A stretch of DNA of 64,000 bases from JAZDOT01 sp043798355 (GCA_043798355.1 JAZDOT010000036.1:4572-68571), one strand, 5' to 3'; numbered from the stretch's first letter, positions 7,275-16,551 are shown. Numbers and translations are program-made. The notes: generated by a model from the letters alone, not told the origin.

Positions 7275-10200
7275 TTATTCCTCCAATTTCGCGGCGGTGG
7301 TGTAGATCTTGCGGACAGACTCTTCGTCGACTTCACAATCTCCCTGCATTGTTTCCCTGTGATCGATGAGGATTCTTGTGAGGATGTTCGGGTCACGCGC
7401 AATAGCGTTTGTGAGCGCTTCCAACACTGCTCCGGTTGCGTAGAAAAGGGCGGTTTGACCAGCAGAGGACTGGTTCCATGTGTTTGCTGCGTCTCTCCGG
7501 CCCCCGAGGTATTCCTCCATGGAGACTGTTTCTTTAGCTGGGGCACCTTTTTGTGTTTTCGGAATATCTGCTTCAACTGAGTCGATCCCGTACTCTCTGA
7601 ATACTTCGGAGACGAAGCCGTTGACCTTGTCGCGGAAGAATTTCGGCGATTCTGTGCCGCCGGACGGCATGGACTCATTCTCAATCTGCGCTCTCGTCAG
7701 GTGGCAGCGGTTCTGCCCATCGGTGGCTGCATTAATGATGATGTTATCGTAGTGGCAGTACGAGACGATCTTGGCGGCTATATTCTGCGCCTCGTGGCGG
7801 GTCAATGTGCCATCCTTGATCTTCGCGAGGTAGCCGTATGTCTTGAAAAACGTCCCGAAGCCCGTGTAACCGTTCTTGCGCCCTTCGACCGTGACGCGCT
7901 GCTTCGCCCCTGTCATGACCTTCAGGAGTTCATCCATGTCTCCGTGGCCCATCTGTGTGACGAGCATAGGGATGTCCTCGTGATCGAGGGTATCGGAGCT
8001 CCTGGAAATAACTTTCGCCGCGCGGCGGCGGGCCTCCTCGTCGCTCGCCAATTCCGTCATGAGCCAGACTGCCGTCTTATTCCCCGCTTTATAGAGCATG
8101 TTCGGATCTTCCTCCCGGAGGCGTTCCGCAAGAGCCTGAATCTCCTGCTTACTGTTGTGCTGGCTGGAGAAGTAATCAATGAATGGGAACTGTCCGAGCA
8201 CTTCCGTATTGAGCAGGTGCAGACGGTCGAGCGGGAGCAACCCCGAGGCAATTCCCTGAATGAGGTAGTAGAACTTCTGTGCCATGTTCATCTTTCCTGC
8301 GAGGATGGAGTACTGGATGACTTTCTCATAGAAGTGCGGGTTCACGCGCGGAGGGAGGTGGGCGTGGGGGTTATGCTTCTTCTCCTCCTTGTACTCCATC
8401 CATGTGCGCAGTTGGTACTCCAGCTCGTTTGCCAGTTCCCCACGTGTTCCGGCGAGCACGGTCGTGCGCACGTGGAAGTCCTCGCGGTGATTCTTGAAGC
8501 CGGAGTTATTCGCCGCCGACCAGGTGAAATACATTTCATTATCGGCCCAGATGTCGCCGATCATCTTCTGGAGCCACTCATTGCGGATGAAGGCGTTCGC
8601 GCGGCAGGCCTCGATGGGCATGCGGTAGTGCGAGAAGCGGTTGAGGGTTCTCCAGAAGTCTTCATTGCCCCAGTCCATGAGGCCCCGCTTGGTGAGGAGC
8701 TGTACCGTGGCGCGGCAGCGGTCCTTATTTTTGCTGCTCCTCATGTCCGCGAACGAGGCGAGGAGGTCGTAGCTGTCCACGTTCTCGAGCGCCTTCTCCC
8801 AGTTGCCGATCTCATCCAGTTCCGAGGACTGGGCTCTGCGGTGGTACTCGTGGCGGATCTGTCCGACGTACCACAGGCGTTCCGGGATGATACTTGTGAT
8901 GTTCTCGCCGATGATGTTTCTATTGTGTTCGCTGGCACGCTTCCAGTTCTTCTTGATGTCTTCCCAGCCGTCCTTGAACATGGCAATCATGTCCCAGCCG
9001 TTCACCCATACCCACTTGAACCGTCTCGTCACCTCGGCGTGCGCCGGCTCCTCGCGTTTCTGGCGGATGTATTTGGAGATGACCTCATCGAGCTCATTCA
9101 CTTCCGCTTTGAGTGTGGGCAGGTTTTCCGGTTCCAACTGCTCCTCCTCGCTCATGTTGCTGATGTTTCGGTGGCGGGTTGCGAATTTATCAATGTAGGG
9201 GGCGAGGGGAAGGAGGTCGTTCTGAAAATCACTGACCTTGAGAAATTCCCGGAACGCCGTGATTTGCTCGGCGATTCGCAGCAGTGTCTGGCGCACGTCG
9301 AGCCCAAGTGACGGGATAGATTCCGCACCACCTCCCCCTCCGCCTCCCGCAGCATCCGGATCGTCGGGATCGATATCGAAGTGCGATTTCCATCCTTCCA
9401 CCGCTTTCTCGGCTTCTGCAGACAGGGGGGCGGGTTTCCCGTTTTGCTTATCCAGGATGGCGAAGAGCATGCGTTCCTCTTCTGAGAATTCCGGATCTTT
9501 GTCGGGGGTGTATCCCGTGCCTCTGTGTTCCTGCCTGCGTGCGCAGGCGGTCGCGTAGGACGTCATGAGCTCTCCCATGAACATATCCCGGTACTTCTCC
9601 CGTGCGCTTGCTTCCGCCTCTGTTCTCCCCCGTCCCATTCCGAGGAGACGCGTCACTTCGGTTTCGTACGGTTGCCCGCGGCCCCACTTGTTCCGGCAGG
9701 CGGCCGCAAACAGTCGTTCGAATGTACCCTTTTCTGCCTCGGGCTCTGTCGCGATACATGTCTGATAGAAGCTGCCGAGTCCGGTGAGGAGTTTTTTTGA
9801 CGTGAGGAGATCGAGGACGGCATGGCCCCGCTCGTGGTTCACCGCCTCGCTCGTGCGGCGGTCATTCTTGCAGCGATCGGTGTTGACGATGATCTCCTTG
9901 CTCGCGTGATTGAAATATCCCATCGGTCCATGTGTTCCGAGGGCTTGCATCCGTGGCGCCGGAGGATTCCTGAGGTAGGCAGCAACCTCCTCCAGTTTCG
10001 GAAGCCAGAATGCCGCCTTCGAAACTGACTCGCACGCGTAGGCGAGGATGCGGGAGTTGGGATCCTGGAATTGATTGCGTGCCAGCTCGAGCTCGGACGC
10101 GAGCGTTCTCATGAAACCGGTCATCTGCTCATCGATTCCCCAGAAATGACATGCTTCGATGTCTTGGATGCGCCGGATGTCCGCTTCAATCGCCTCCAGC

Positions 10201-11891
10201 CGTTTCTGTATGTCCGGCAGAGCGGCTCTGGCCTCTCTTTCTTTCAACTGCCGCATTCCCGAGAGATCGAGTCCGCTGAGGTCTCCCGCCCGCATGCGTT
10301 CGATCAATTCCTGCGTTTGGGGAGAGGACACATCTTCCCCTGTTAATTGTGCCAGGCGGGATTTCGTTCCATCGCGTCCGCAATGTTGAACTTCATCCTC
10401 ATCGGGTGTGCCTCTCAGGAATTCCGCTGTCTCCGGATTCAATCCCAGGCGGTCGGCGAAATCCGGTTGGTCAGCTTTTTTCGCGAGCGCTTCTGCGGCA
10501 GCGTCGTACGCTTTCTTGTCCCGTTCATGCGTTTGTTCTTGCTCCTGTGTGCGCCGCTTCGCCTCCTCGAAAGCGCTCTCGTGGGAGAAGGCGGTCAGAC
10601 GACCGTACAGCATCTCGGCTTCTTCGAGGAAGTCTGCTCTCGAACGTTCCAGGATGGAGGGCTGCAGTTGCTCCCATGCCATTTCTTCTGCGGAGGGAAC
10701 GGAGCCGGCAGCGCGCGCCCTTTGGCTTTCTTCTGCCGCCTTTTGCAGTGCTTCCTGCGCAGAGGGGAGAACGCGGTCGCATTCGCGGATCCGCTCCGCG
10801 ATCACTTCATCCTCGAGGAGGGGATTCACGCCGGTCGCTTCCAGAAATCTCGCATTCGGCTGGCCGACGAACGGCTCCATTCGCTCATTGCGATCGGCGA
10901 TCATCTGCTCCCTCGTGCGCTGTGCATGTTCCCGCAGGCGCTGGAGCACCGAAGCTTTCACCGTTTCCAGATCCTGTGCGAGGCGTTTGCGGAAGGTGTT
11001 CTGTGCCTCTGTGCGCGTTTGCTCAGGCGATTCATCATTCACCTTCCCATGCAGAAGTCGCAGTGCCCATCCATCTTTGCTCCATAGTCCTTTGAGCACG
11101 GAGTACACACGGTCGAATGCTGCAGGTTTGTCTTTCGCATGGAGGGGGGCCAACCCCAATTCCCTGCGCACCTCTTCGAGGTTCGCTGTCTGCATCCATG
11201 TATTGAAGCTCTTTCCGAGCGTCTCCAGTTGCGCGGATTTTGTCTGAATACGCTGTAAGAGTTGCGGGGTCGATTCGGAGAGGAGCTCCCGCTTACCCTG
11301 TCCGTCCGTCACGGGTTCCTCATCGGCGTTTCCGTTCAGGAGTTCCGTCCATTGATCGAATGTCCGTATGCTCCGCTCGAGCGCCTCTGCGAAGCGAAAA
11401 CCGCACTTCGTGTCTTCCTCGAGCAGTTCAGCGATGGTTTCGCTGATGGCTTTTTGTGCCTGCGCAGGCAATTCCCCTCTGTGTTCCAGTTTCGAGAGGT
11501 AGGTGAAGGGGTCCGGTTCCTCCGGCGGGATGTCGATGTGCTTATCACGCAGTTTACGGCGGATTTTTTCATCGTAGGTTTCACCGAACTCGGCGGTGAA
11601 TGCGTGCGCCCACTGGCGCTCTGTCACCGCTTCCATGTCGGGAGCCGCTTCCACAATTAATCCTGCAACACCTGAGCGCACGTTTTCGATTGAAGCAGCG
11701 GGAGATGTTTCCTGTTGCGATTCGGTCTCCGGGTTCTTCTCGATATTTTTCGCATCGGCAAAGAGCCACTGCTGCTTTGCCTCGGCGTCCGGGGATTGAG
11801 CCTGGTCATTGGTATTCGCAAAGCAGAGGTATCTCCTCTCCGCGAGGGACTGCTTGGAAGCGAAATAGTCGACGAATCGCTTGAGCAGCAT
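7275..11891 (-). CDS. giant protein with HExxH motif, function unknown
   Basis: The 1,538-aa product has no signal peptide. The N-terminal two thirds are mostly predicted helical and charged. A metalloprotease-like motif NHERGHAVLD (His686, Glu687, His690) lies near the middle, with a candidate third ligand in GELMTSYA (Glu774). A poly-Gly linker follows near residue 850, then a long C-terminal region unlike anything I know. I chose ATG 11891 because it follows the stop of the upstream gene by one base, indicating an operon. The HExxH assignment rests on the motif alone. It may be an intracellular or unconventionally exported peptidase. Confidence 0.6.
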   Translation of the reverse strand: MLLKRFVDYFASKQSLAERRYLCFANTNDQAQSPDAEAKQQWLFADAKNIEKNPETESQQETSPAASIENVRSGVAGLIVEAAPDMEAVTERQWAHAFTAEFGETYDEKIRRKLRDKHIDIPPEEPDPFTYLSKLEHRGELPAQAQKAISETIAELLEEDTKCGFRFAEALERSIRTFDQWTELLNGNADEEPVTDGQGKRELLSESTPQLLQRIQTKSAQLETLGKSFNTWMQTANLEEVRRELGLAPLHAKDKPAAFDRVYSVLKGLWSKDGWALRLLHGKVNDESPEQTRTEAQNTFRKRLAQDLETVKASVLQRLREHAQRTREQMIADRNERMEPFVGQPNARFLEATGVNPLLEDEVIAERIRECDRVLPSAQEALQKAAEESQRARAAGSVPSAEEMAWEQLQPSILERSRADFLEEAEMLYGRLTAFSHESAFEEAKRRTQEQEQTHERDKKAYDAAAEALAKKADQPDFADRLGLNPETAEFLRGTPDEDEVQHCGRDGTKSRLAQLTGEDVSSPQTQELIERMRAGDLSGLDLSGMRQLKEREARAALPDIQKRLEAIEADIRRIQDIEACHFWGIDEQMTGFMRTLASELELARNQFQDPNSRILAYACESVSKAAFWLPKLEEVAAYLRNPPAPRMQALGTHGPMGYFNHASKEIIVNTDRCKNDRRTSEAVNHERGHAVLDLLTSKKLLTGLGSFYQTCIATEPEAEKGTFERLFAAACRNKWGRGQPYETEVTRLLGMGRGRTEAEASAREKYRDMFMGELMTSYATACARRQEHRGTGYTPDKDPEFSEEERMLFAILDKQNGKPAPLSAEAEKAVEGWKSHFDIDPDDPDAAGGGGGGGAESIPSLGLDVRQTLLRIAEQITAFREFLKVSDFQNDLLPLAPYIDKFATRHRNISNMSEEEQLEPENLPTLKAEVNELDEVISKYIRQKREEPAHAEVTRRFKWVWVNGWDMIAMFKDGWEDIKKNWKRASEHNRNIIGENITSIIPERLWYVGQIRHEYHRRAQSSELDEIGNWEKALENVDSYDLLASFADMRSSKNKDRCRATVQLLTKRGLMDWGNEDFWRTLNRFSHYRMPIEACRANAFIRNEWLQKMIGDIWADNEMYFTWSAANNSGFKNHREDFHVRTTVLAGTRGELANELEYQLRTWMEYKEEKKHNPHAHLPPRVNPHFYEKVIQYSILAGKMNMAQKFYYLIQGIASGLLPLDRLHLLNTEVLGQFPFIDYFSSQHNSKQEIQALAERLREEDPNMLYKAGNKTAVWLMTELASDEEARRRAAKVISRSSDTLDHEDIPMLVTQMGHGDMDELLKVMTGAKQRVTVEGRKNGYTGFGTFFKTYGYLAKIKDGTLTRHEAQNIAAKIVSYCHYDNIIINAATDGQNRCHLTRAQIENESMPSGGTESPKFFRDKVNGFVSEVFREYGIDSVEADIPKTQKGAPAKETVSMEEYLGGRRDAANTWNQSSAGQTALFYATGAVLEALTNAIARDPNILTRILIDHRETMQGDCEVDEESVRKIYTTAAKLEE

Positions 11892-11892
11892 G

Positions 11893-12369
11893 CTATAGTT
11901 TACAGATACGAATAAAGGCGTCAAGTATATTTTCGTGACGGTCGAAATCTTCCGTCAGAAATGCGCTCAAGACCTCCCGGATGCGGAAGGGGTCCCGGTC
12001 GCCCGTCTGGATCTGGATGTCGCCCTTCAACCTGTTCTTGCGTTCGATGTGGAGCTCGATGTGCTCTCTATATTTGAGGATCCAGAAAGCCGTGCACTGT
12101 TGCCACGGGGTGAAATCGCGCTCGAAGAGCACTCCCTCCTGCAGGATGGCGATGGTTTTCTCAACGGGGCCCGCCCTGTGGACGAGGGCATAGGTGATCG
12201 TGCCCAGGATGAGAACAACCGTGAACGTCCATGCGCTCGTGTACACACTGAAGATGAGCATCAGGAGGAAGACGATGCTCATGACGACATACCAGAGCTT
12301 CGTCCTCTTCGGCGCACTGCGGATGGGAGCTGTCCACTGGAGAATAGGGATGGGAGTTTGTGTTTCCAT
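11893..12369 (-). CDS. small membrane protein, unknown function
   Basis: The 158-aa product has a hydrophilic Pro-rich N-terminus, two adjacent membrane segments (about residues 27-60) and a cytosolic C-terminal domain of about 90 residues beginning EKTIAILQEG. This layout resembles CPR membrane proteins sometimes linked to pilus or conjugation loci, but I cannot assign a family. The stop codon TAG lies one base before the ATG of the giant HExxH protein, so the two are cotranscribed. TATACT sits 10 nt before its ATG, predicting a leaderless operon mRNA. Confidence 0.7.
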   Translation of the reverse strand: METQTPIPILQWTAPIRSAPKRTKLWYVVMSIVFLLMLIFSVYTSAWTFTVVLILGTITYALVHRAGPVEKTIAILQEGVLFERDFTPWQQCTAFWILKYREHIELHIERKNRLKGDIQIQTGDRDPFRIREVLSAFLTEDFDRHENILDAFIRICKL

Positions 12370-12379
12370 AAATCTTCAT

Positions 12380-12385
12380 AGTATA
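12380..12385 (-). promoter_or_regulatory. -10 element of the small-membrane/giant-protein operon
   Basis: TATACT on the minus strand ends 10 nt before the ATG at 12369. The -35 region is weak (TGGGAA, 17-nt spacer). Confidence 0.5.
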
Positions 12386-12469
12386 GCGGAAAAAGCCTGT
12401 TTTTCCCACGGGGGGGAGATTGACGAAATGTATTTTATATTGTTTTTTATTTTTTTCCTCTCCCCCAGA

Positions 12470-12508
12470 CCCCTCTCCGCCCGACCCGCACCCCTGCCCG
12501 GAGAGGGG
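12470..12508. repeat. CCCCTCTCCG/CGGAGAGGGG hairpin repeat
   Basis: Perfect 10-bp arms are separated by a C-rich loop. A near copy with the same arms lies at 16284-16323; related GC hairpins occur at 32879-32903, 58983-59005 and inside lepA. The surrounding gap 12386-12611 shows no gene. Confidence 0.7.
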
Positions 12509-12611
12509 GCACACTTACAGGCGTGCTTTGAATAGGGTGGGAACGGGGATGGGACGGGCAAAAGGAAACCTTGTCGGTTGTTCGTTCGATTGCTACCCTG
12601 CTTGCGCTTCC

Positions 12612-12696
12612 GGGCAGTTAGCTCCCCCCTTCGCTTCTTCGGAGCTTCGGAGGGGCAGGCCACGTCACTCGCGAGTGACGTGGCAGGCAGTTGGCT
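12612..12696 (+). repeat. split copy of the tRNA-Val 5' end with palindromic insert
   Basis: Bases 12612-12624 equal tRNA-Val nt 1-13, and 12689-12696 match nt 14-21 with one difference. The 64-nt insert (12625-12688) begins CCCCCTTCG, ends GTGGCAGGC, and holds a perfect 24-bp palindrome at 12660-12683 (half-site CCACGTCACTCG). The design matches the elements before tRNA-Lys and tRNA-Pro. Confidence 0.8.
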
Positions 12697-12735
12697 TCAT
12701 ACAAGTAAGTTCCTTACATCACCGAAGACATGCAT

Positions 12736-12812
12736 GGGCAGTTAGCTCAGTTGGTTAGAGCGTCGCGTTGACATCGCGGAGGTCACTGGTTCGAATCCAG
12801 TACTGCCCACCA
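12736..12812 (+). tRNA. tRNA-Val (GAC)
   Basis: The 77-nt cloverleaf has acceptor GGGCAGT/ACTGCCC, anticodon arm TCGCG-TTGACAT-CGCGG with anticodon GAC, T arm ACTGG-TTCGAAT-CCAGT, and an encoded CCA. A short hairpin follows directly. Confidence 0.95.
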
Positions 12813-12828
12813 ACCTGTGCAGCAGGTT
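12812..12828 (+). terminator. hairpin behind tRNA-Val
   Basis: AACCTG-TGCAG-CAGGTT begins at the final A of the tRNA. It could end the tRNA transcript or guide 3' processing; no T-run follows. Confidence 0.4.
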
Positions 12829-12952
12829 GCCGGCCGAGCTTGCCGCAAGCGAGCATAGGTGGGCCTTTCGGCGTAGCCCTGCCGCTTCGGTTGGCAGGCC
12901 ATTCATCGGTTTATCACTCGCCTTCCGATTTTGGAAATGTACACTTTTTCCT

Positions 12953-13582
12953 ATGTGGCAGTTCCTCCTCGATTTCCTCTTTCCACGCCGCTCCCTCTCG
13001 GGTGAAGCCGGTCTGTGGATCACGGATGCGGAACGTGCGCAGCTCAAGAGTTTTCCTGTAGTGGAACATACTGACGCATTGCGGAAGCGCGGGCTCACGT
13101 CTCTCGACGGCGTGTGGGCGGGGAGTGCGTACCGCGACTGTCCGATGCTGAAGAAGGCCATCCGCACGTTCAAGTACGGACGCGTGCGATTGCTCTCCTG
13201 GGAATTGGCCACGGTCATGCTCGCAGCGGTTCCTCCTCTGGAGGGCGCGGTCCTCTGCCCGGTTCCGCTCCACTGGACGCGCAGACTGGAGCGCGGGTTC
13301 AATCAGTCCGATCTCCTGGCCTCTTTGCTCTCACAGAAATTATCCGTTCCCAAGAGGACGCTGCTCCGGCGTGCGCATGCGACGGGGCATCAGGCCTGGC
13401 GGAAGAGGGGAGAGCGGCTCACGGCATTGCAGGATGTTTTCCGTGTTTGCGGAACATCTCCGAAGAATGTCATCCTCGTCGATGATCTCGCGACGACCGG
13501 GGCCACGCTGGATGCCTGTGCGCGGGCGCTGAAGGAGGCAGGAGCAGAGAGGGTGTACGGGTGGGTGATTGCCCATGGATAG
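12953..13582 (+). CDS. comF: ComF-family phosphoribosyltransferase-like protein
   Basis: The 209-aa product shows the ComF pattern: a short N-terminal region with WQFLLDFLFPRR (the usual zinc-ribbon cysteines are missing), then KKAIRTFKYGR, VLCPVPLHWTRRLERGFNQS and the PRPP-binding loop VILVDDLATTGATLDACARAL. ComF acts with DprA/ComFA in DNA uptake and single-strand handling in competent bacteria. I chose ATG 12953 because TACACT (12940-12945) ends 7 nt upstream and the earlier in-frame sequence reads through tRNA-flanking repeats. Absence of the zinc ribbon is a departure from the family. Confidence 0.85.
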   Translation: MWQFLLDFLFPRRSLSGEAGLWITDAERAQLKSFPVVEHTDALRKRGLTSLDGVWAGSAYRDCPMLKKAIRTFKYGRVRLLSWELATVMLAAVPPLEGAVLCPVPLHWTRRLERGFNQSDLLASLLSQKLSVPKRTLLRRAHATGHQAWRKRGERLTALQDVFRVCGTSPKNVILVDDLATTGATLDACARALKEAGAERVYGWVIAHG

Positions 13583-13652
13583 TGAGGGTGTTCATACATC
13601 TTCACCTTCATACATTCCGTACCTGATGGCTTATAGATGCAAGACAATGTTC

Positions 13653-13691
13653 TGTGGAAAACTTTTCAGTTATCCACTTCGCGGTTAGGAT
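13653..13691 (+). promoter_or_regulatory. paired DnaA-box-like sites and -10 of rseP-dnaA
   Basis: TGTGGAAAA (13653-13661, inverse of TTTTCCACA) and TTATCCACT (13670-13678) face each other 8 bp apart, just ahead of TAGGAT (13686-13691), which ends 9 nt before the GTG start of rseP. This position would let DnaA repress its own operon. Only two boxes are present, so an origin is not supported here. Confidence 0.45.
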
Positions 13692-13700
13692 CGCTCTCCT

Positions 13701-14819
13701 GTGATCGTGCTCCTCTCGGCACTGGCATTTTTCTTTCTGCTTACGGTCCTGATCCTCATCCATGAGATCGGACACTTCGCAGCGGCGCGAGCGGTGGGAG
13801 TGGCCGTGGAGGAGTTCGGTCTCGGTCTTCCGCCTCGCATCAAGACGCTCTTCCGTCATGGAGACACGCTCTTTTCCCTGAACAGCATCCCGTTCGGGGG
13901 CTTCGTGCGGTTCCGCGGGGAGGGGGCGATCACGGAGACAGAGCGCAGGGCACCGGGCAGCTTCTCGTCGGTGTCCATCCTCTCCCGCATCATCATCCTC
14001 GTCGCCGGCGTCACGATGAATCTCCTCCTCGCCCTCGTTCTCCTCACGTACGGATTCTCGCTCGGGCAGTGGGTGCCTTCCTACGTCACGGTCGAAGATC
14101 TGCAGGCGGCCGGAACGCGCGGGGAAGTGAACGTCACTCTCGGAGTGCTCATCGAAAGTTTGCTCGAAGACGGAGGGGCAGCGAAAGCCGGTGTTCCGGC
14201 CAAGAGCATTCTCTCCGCCATTGACGGAGAGAAGGTCGTGCTCCCCGCGGACGTGATGCGTTTGCAGGAAGGCAAACAGCGCGTGCAGTACACCGTGCGT
14301 TCGGGTGAAGGATGGAAGGACGAGTCCACGTACACCGTGCGGCTCTCCGACGGGAAATCCGGCGTCGCGCTCCTCGCGATGCCGCTCGATCTCTCCGCGC
14401 CCGTCCGGTCGTTCTCTATCGGGCTCTCCCTGGCTCTGCGCGAGGTGCGCGTGATGACGGTGCAGACCATTCTGGGATTAGAGCAGCTCTTCCTCTCCCT
14501 CGTGCGGACGGCGAAGGTCCCCGAAGGCATCACCGGAATCGTGGGGATCGCCCAGCTCACGCACGACTCGGTCCAGCAGGGACTGGGCATGTATCTGCGG
14601 CTGGTCGCGTTCATCAGCCTGAGCCTCGCCATCCTCAATATCCTCCCGTTCCCGGCGCTCGACGGCGGTCGGCTCCTCTTCGTCTTCATGGAAGTGATCG
14701 TCCGGCGGCCGCTCAACCACCGTTTCGAAGCCGTCATGAATACGCTCGGGTTCGGCATCCTCATCACGCTCATCGCCATCATCACCTTCAATGACGTCCT
14801 CCGCCTCTTCCTCGGCTAG
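13701..14819 (+). CDS. rseP: site-2 protease (RseP/M50 family membrane metalloprotease)
   Basis: The 372-aa membrane protein carries the zinc motif HEIGH (residues 21-25) in its first transmembrane helix and the second ligand motif NILPFPALDGGRLLF in the C-terminal membrane region. A PDZ-like domain lies between (about residues 130-215, AGVPAKSILSAIDGEKV). It performs regulated intramembrane cleavage of anti-sigma factors or signal-peptide remnants. The start is GTG. Its 3' end overlaps dnaA by 29 nt, an unusual neighbour that implies translational coupling. Confidence 0.92.
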   Translation: MIVLLSALAFFFLLTVLILIHEIGHFAAARAVGVAVEEFGLGLPPRIKTLFRHGDTLFSLNSIPFGGFVRFRGEGAITETERRAPGSFSSVSILSRIIILVAGVTMNLLLALVLLTYGFSLGQWVPSYVTVEDLQAAGTRGEVNVTLGVLIESLLEDGGAAKAGVPAKSILSAIDGEKVVLPADVMRLQEGKQRVQYTVRSGEGWKDESTYTVRLSDGKSGVALLAMPLDLSAPVRSFSIGLSLALREVRVMTVQTILGLEQLFLSLVRTAKVPEGITGIVGIAQLTHDSVQQGLGMYLRLVAFISLSLAILNILPFPALDGGRLLFVFMEVIVRRPLNHRFEAVMNTLGFGILITLIAIITFNDVLRLFLG

Positions 14820-16260
14820 CCCGGTCGCTGCGGCTGCTTCCCCGATTGCGCTCGTGGATCTCTGGCTCGAGATCCTCCGCAAAGTGGAACCGCAGCTCCA
14901 GCGCAGCCAGTTCCTCACGTGGTTCAAGGACACGATGATCCTCAGTCGCGACGACGCGAAGATGGTCATCGGCCTGCCGCTGCCGATGTGCTTCCACTGG
15001 CACATGGAGCACTACCGGACGATCACGCTCGCCGCCGCGCAGGAGATCGATCCCACGATCCAGCAGATCGTGTACACCGTGGACGGGGGGCTGAAAGACA
15101 ACCGTGAGCGGACGGTTGACCTCATCGCGCACTTTCCCGAGCAGAAGAAGCGCAAGCTCCCGGGGAAGCCTGAGGTGAAGATGGTGGAGGGGATCGTGAG
15201 CAAGATCCTCACGCCGCGCTACACGTTGGAAAACTTCATCGTCGGAGGGTCGAACCGTCTCGCCCATGCGGCCTGTCAGGCGGTTGCCGCGCAGCCGGGC
15301 GGCAAGTACAACCCGCTCTTCCTCTATGGCGGGGTTGGTCTCGGCAAGACGCACCTCCTGCAGGGGACCGGCAATGCGATCCTGAGGCAGATGCCGAAGG
15401 CGACCGTGGTCTACACGACGACGGAGGACTTCACCAATCAGGTGGTCGAGGCCATCCGGAGCCAGAAAATGGAACTGCTCCGCAGACGGTACCGTCTGGT
15501 GGACGTTCTCATCATCGACGACGTGCAGTTCCTGGCGAACAAGGAACGCACCCAGGAGGAGTTCTTCCACACGTTCAATTCGCTCTACGAGGAGCACAAG
15601 CAGGTGATCATCTCCGCAGACCGCCCGCCGCAGGAGCTGGATCTGGAAGACCGCCTGATCTCGCGCTTCGAGCGCGGCATGATCGCGGATGTCTCCGCTC
15701 CGGACTATGAGACGCGTCTCGCCATCCTCACGGAGAAGGCGAAGGAGTACGAGCTCTTCATCGATATGAACGTTCTGCAATTCATCGCGGAGCACACGAC
15801 CAGAAACGTCCGTGAACTGGAGGGCATCCTCATGCAGGCGGTCGCGCTCTACGAGCTGGAGCAGCGGATGCCCACGGTGAAATCCATCGCCGAGATCATG
15901 CGGAAACTGAGCAAGGATCCGCATGCCGAGGAGGAGCAGACGGGGTTCGAGGAGCATCCGCAGCGCGCCATTTCCTTCCAGGATGTCCTCGAGGGCGTCA
16001 GCCGCTACTACTCCGTGTCCGTGCAGGACATGGTGGGGGCGTCCCGCGTGCGGGAGATTCTCATTCCCCGCCAGATCGCCATGTACCTGGGGAAGACGTA
16101 CCAGCGCATGAGTTACGTGCGCCTCGGGGAGGTCTTCTCCGGACGCGACCACACGACGGTGATGAACTCCGTTTCGAAGATCGAAGAGAAGATGCAGAAC
16201 GATCCGCAGCTTTTGAGAGAAGTGCATGCGTTGGAGCAGGAGCTGCACTTCAGGAAGTAA
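14791..16260 (+). CDS. dnaA: chromosomal replication initiator DnaA
   Basis: The 489-aa AAA+ initiator has N-terminal domain I (WLEILRKVEPQLQRSQFLTW), Walker A GGVGLGKTHLLQ, Walker B LIIDDVQFL, and the arginine-finger region DRLISRFERG. The domain IV DNA-binding signature is FSGRDHTTVMNS, where most bacteria have FGGRDHTTV. It opens DNA at oriC and acts as a transcription factor. It overlaps rseP by 29 nt; no dnaN or gyrB is adjacent, so this locus is not the classical dnaA-dnaN cluster. Confidence 0.95.
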   Translation: MTSSASSSASPVAAAASPIALVDLWLEILRKVEPQLQRSQFLTWFKDTMILSRDDAKMVIGLPLPMCFHWHMEHYRTITLAAAQEIDPTIQQIVYTVDGGLKDNRERTVDLIAHFPEQKKRKLPGKPEVKMVEGIVSKILTPRYTLENFIVGGSNRLAHAACQAVAAQPGGKYNPLFLYGGVGLGKTHLLQGTGNAILRQMPKATVVYTTTEDFTNQVVEAIRSQKMELLRRRYRLVDVLIIDDVQFLANKERTQEEFFHTFNSLYEEHKQVIISADRPPQELDLEDRLISRFERGMIADVSAPDYETRLAILTEKAKEYELFIDMNVLQFIAEHTTRNVRELEGILMQAVALYELEQRMPTVKSIAEIMRKLSKDPHAEEEQTGFEEHPQRAISFQDVLEGVSRYYSVSVQDMVGASRVREILIPRQIAMYLGKTYQRMSYVRLGEVFSGRDHTTVMNSVSKIEEKMQNDPQLLREVHALEQELHFRK

Positions 16261-16283
16261 GCGGGGATTTGCCTCACCCCCGG

Positions 16284-16323
16284 CCCCTCTCCGACCCTAC
16301 CCGCACGCCTGCGCGGAGAGGGG
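16284..16323. repeat. CCCCTCTCCG/CGGAGAGGGG hairpin repeat
   Basis: Same 10-bp arms and similar loop as 12470-12508. It lies 24 nt behind dnaA and may help end that transcript. The remainder of the gap to thrS (16353-16545) shows no gene. Confidence 0.65.
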
Positions 16324-16330
16324 AGCTTCG

Positions 16331-16352
16331 CTCTATACCTCAAAGTATAGAG
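16331..16352 (+). terminator. hairpin downstream of dnaA
   Basis: CTCTATAC-CTCAAA-GTATAGAG is a perfect 8-bp stem next to the preceding GC hairpin. No T-run follows. Confidence 0.4.
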
Positions 16353-16545
16353 TTGGACGGCCACCCCTCCGTGCAGGAACTCTTCAGATTCCTTGCCTGA
16401 CGAGGGTGTGGACAGTATCATTCTTACGTGACCAGCTCTGTTGTCACCACGACGACGACCACGACCTCTTCCTGAGGGCGGCTCGCGCGTACGTGATTCA
16501 TTCCGAGCCTCCCGACGAAGAGAGGCTTCTTTTGTATACTTCGTC

Positions 16546-16551
16546 TATACT
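16546..16551 (+). promoter_or_regulatory. thrS: -10 element of thrS
   Basis: TATACT ends 10 nt before the ATG at 16562, predicting a leader of only a few bases. No T-box or other leader structure is therefore expected. Confidence 0.55.

Noticed and set aside
13653..13678. A replication origin at the dnaA operon
   Set aside because: Only two DnaA-box-like sequences are visible and no AT-rich unwinding region or dnaN lies nearby.
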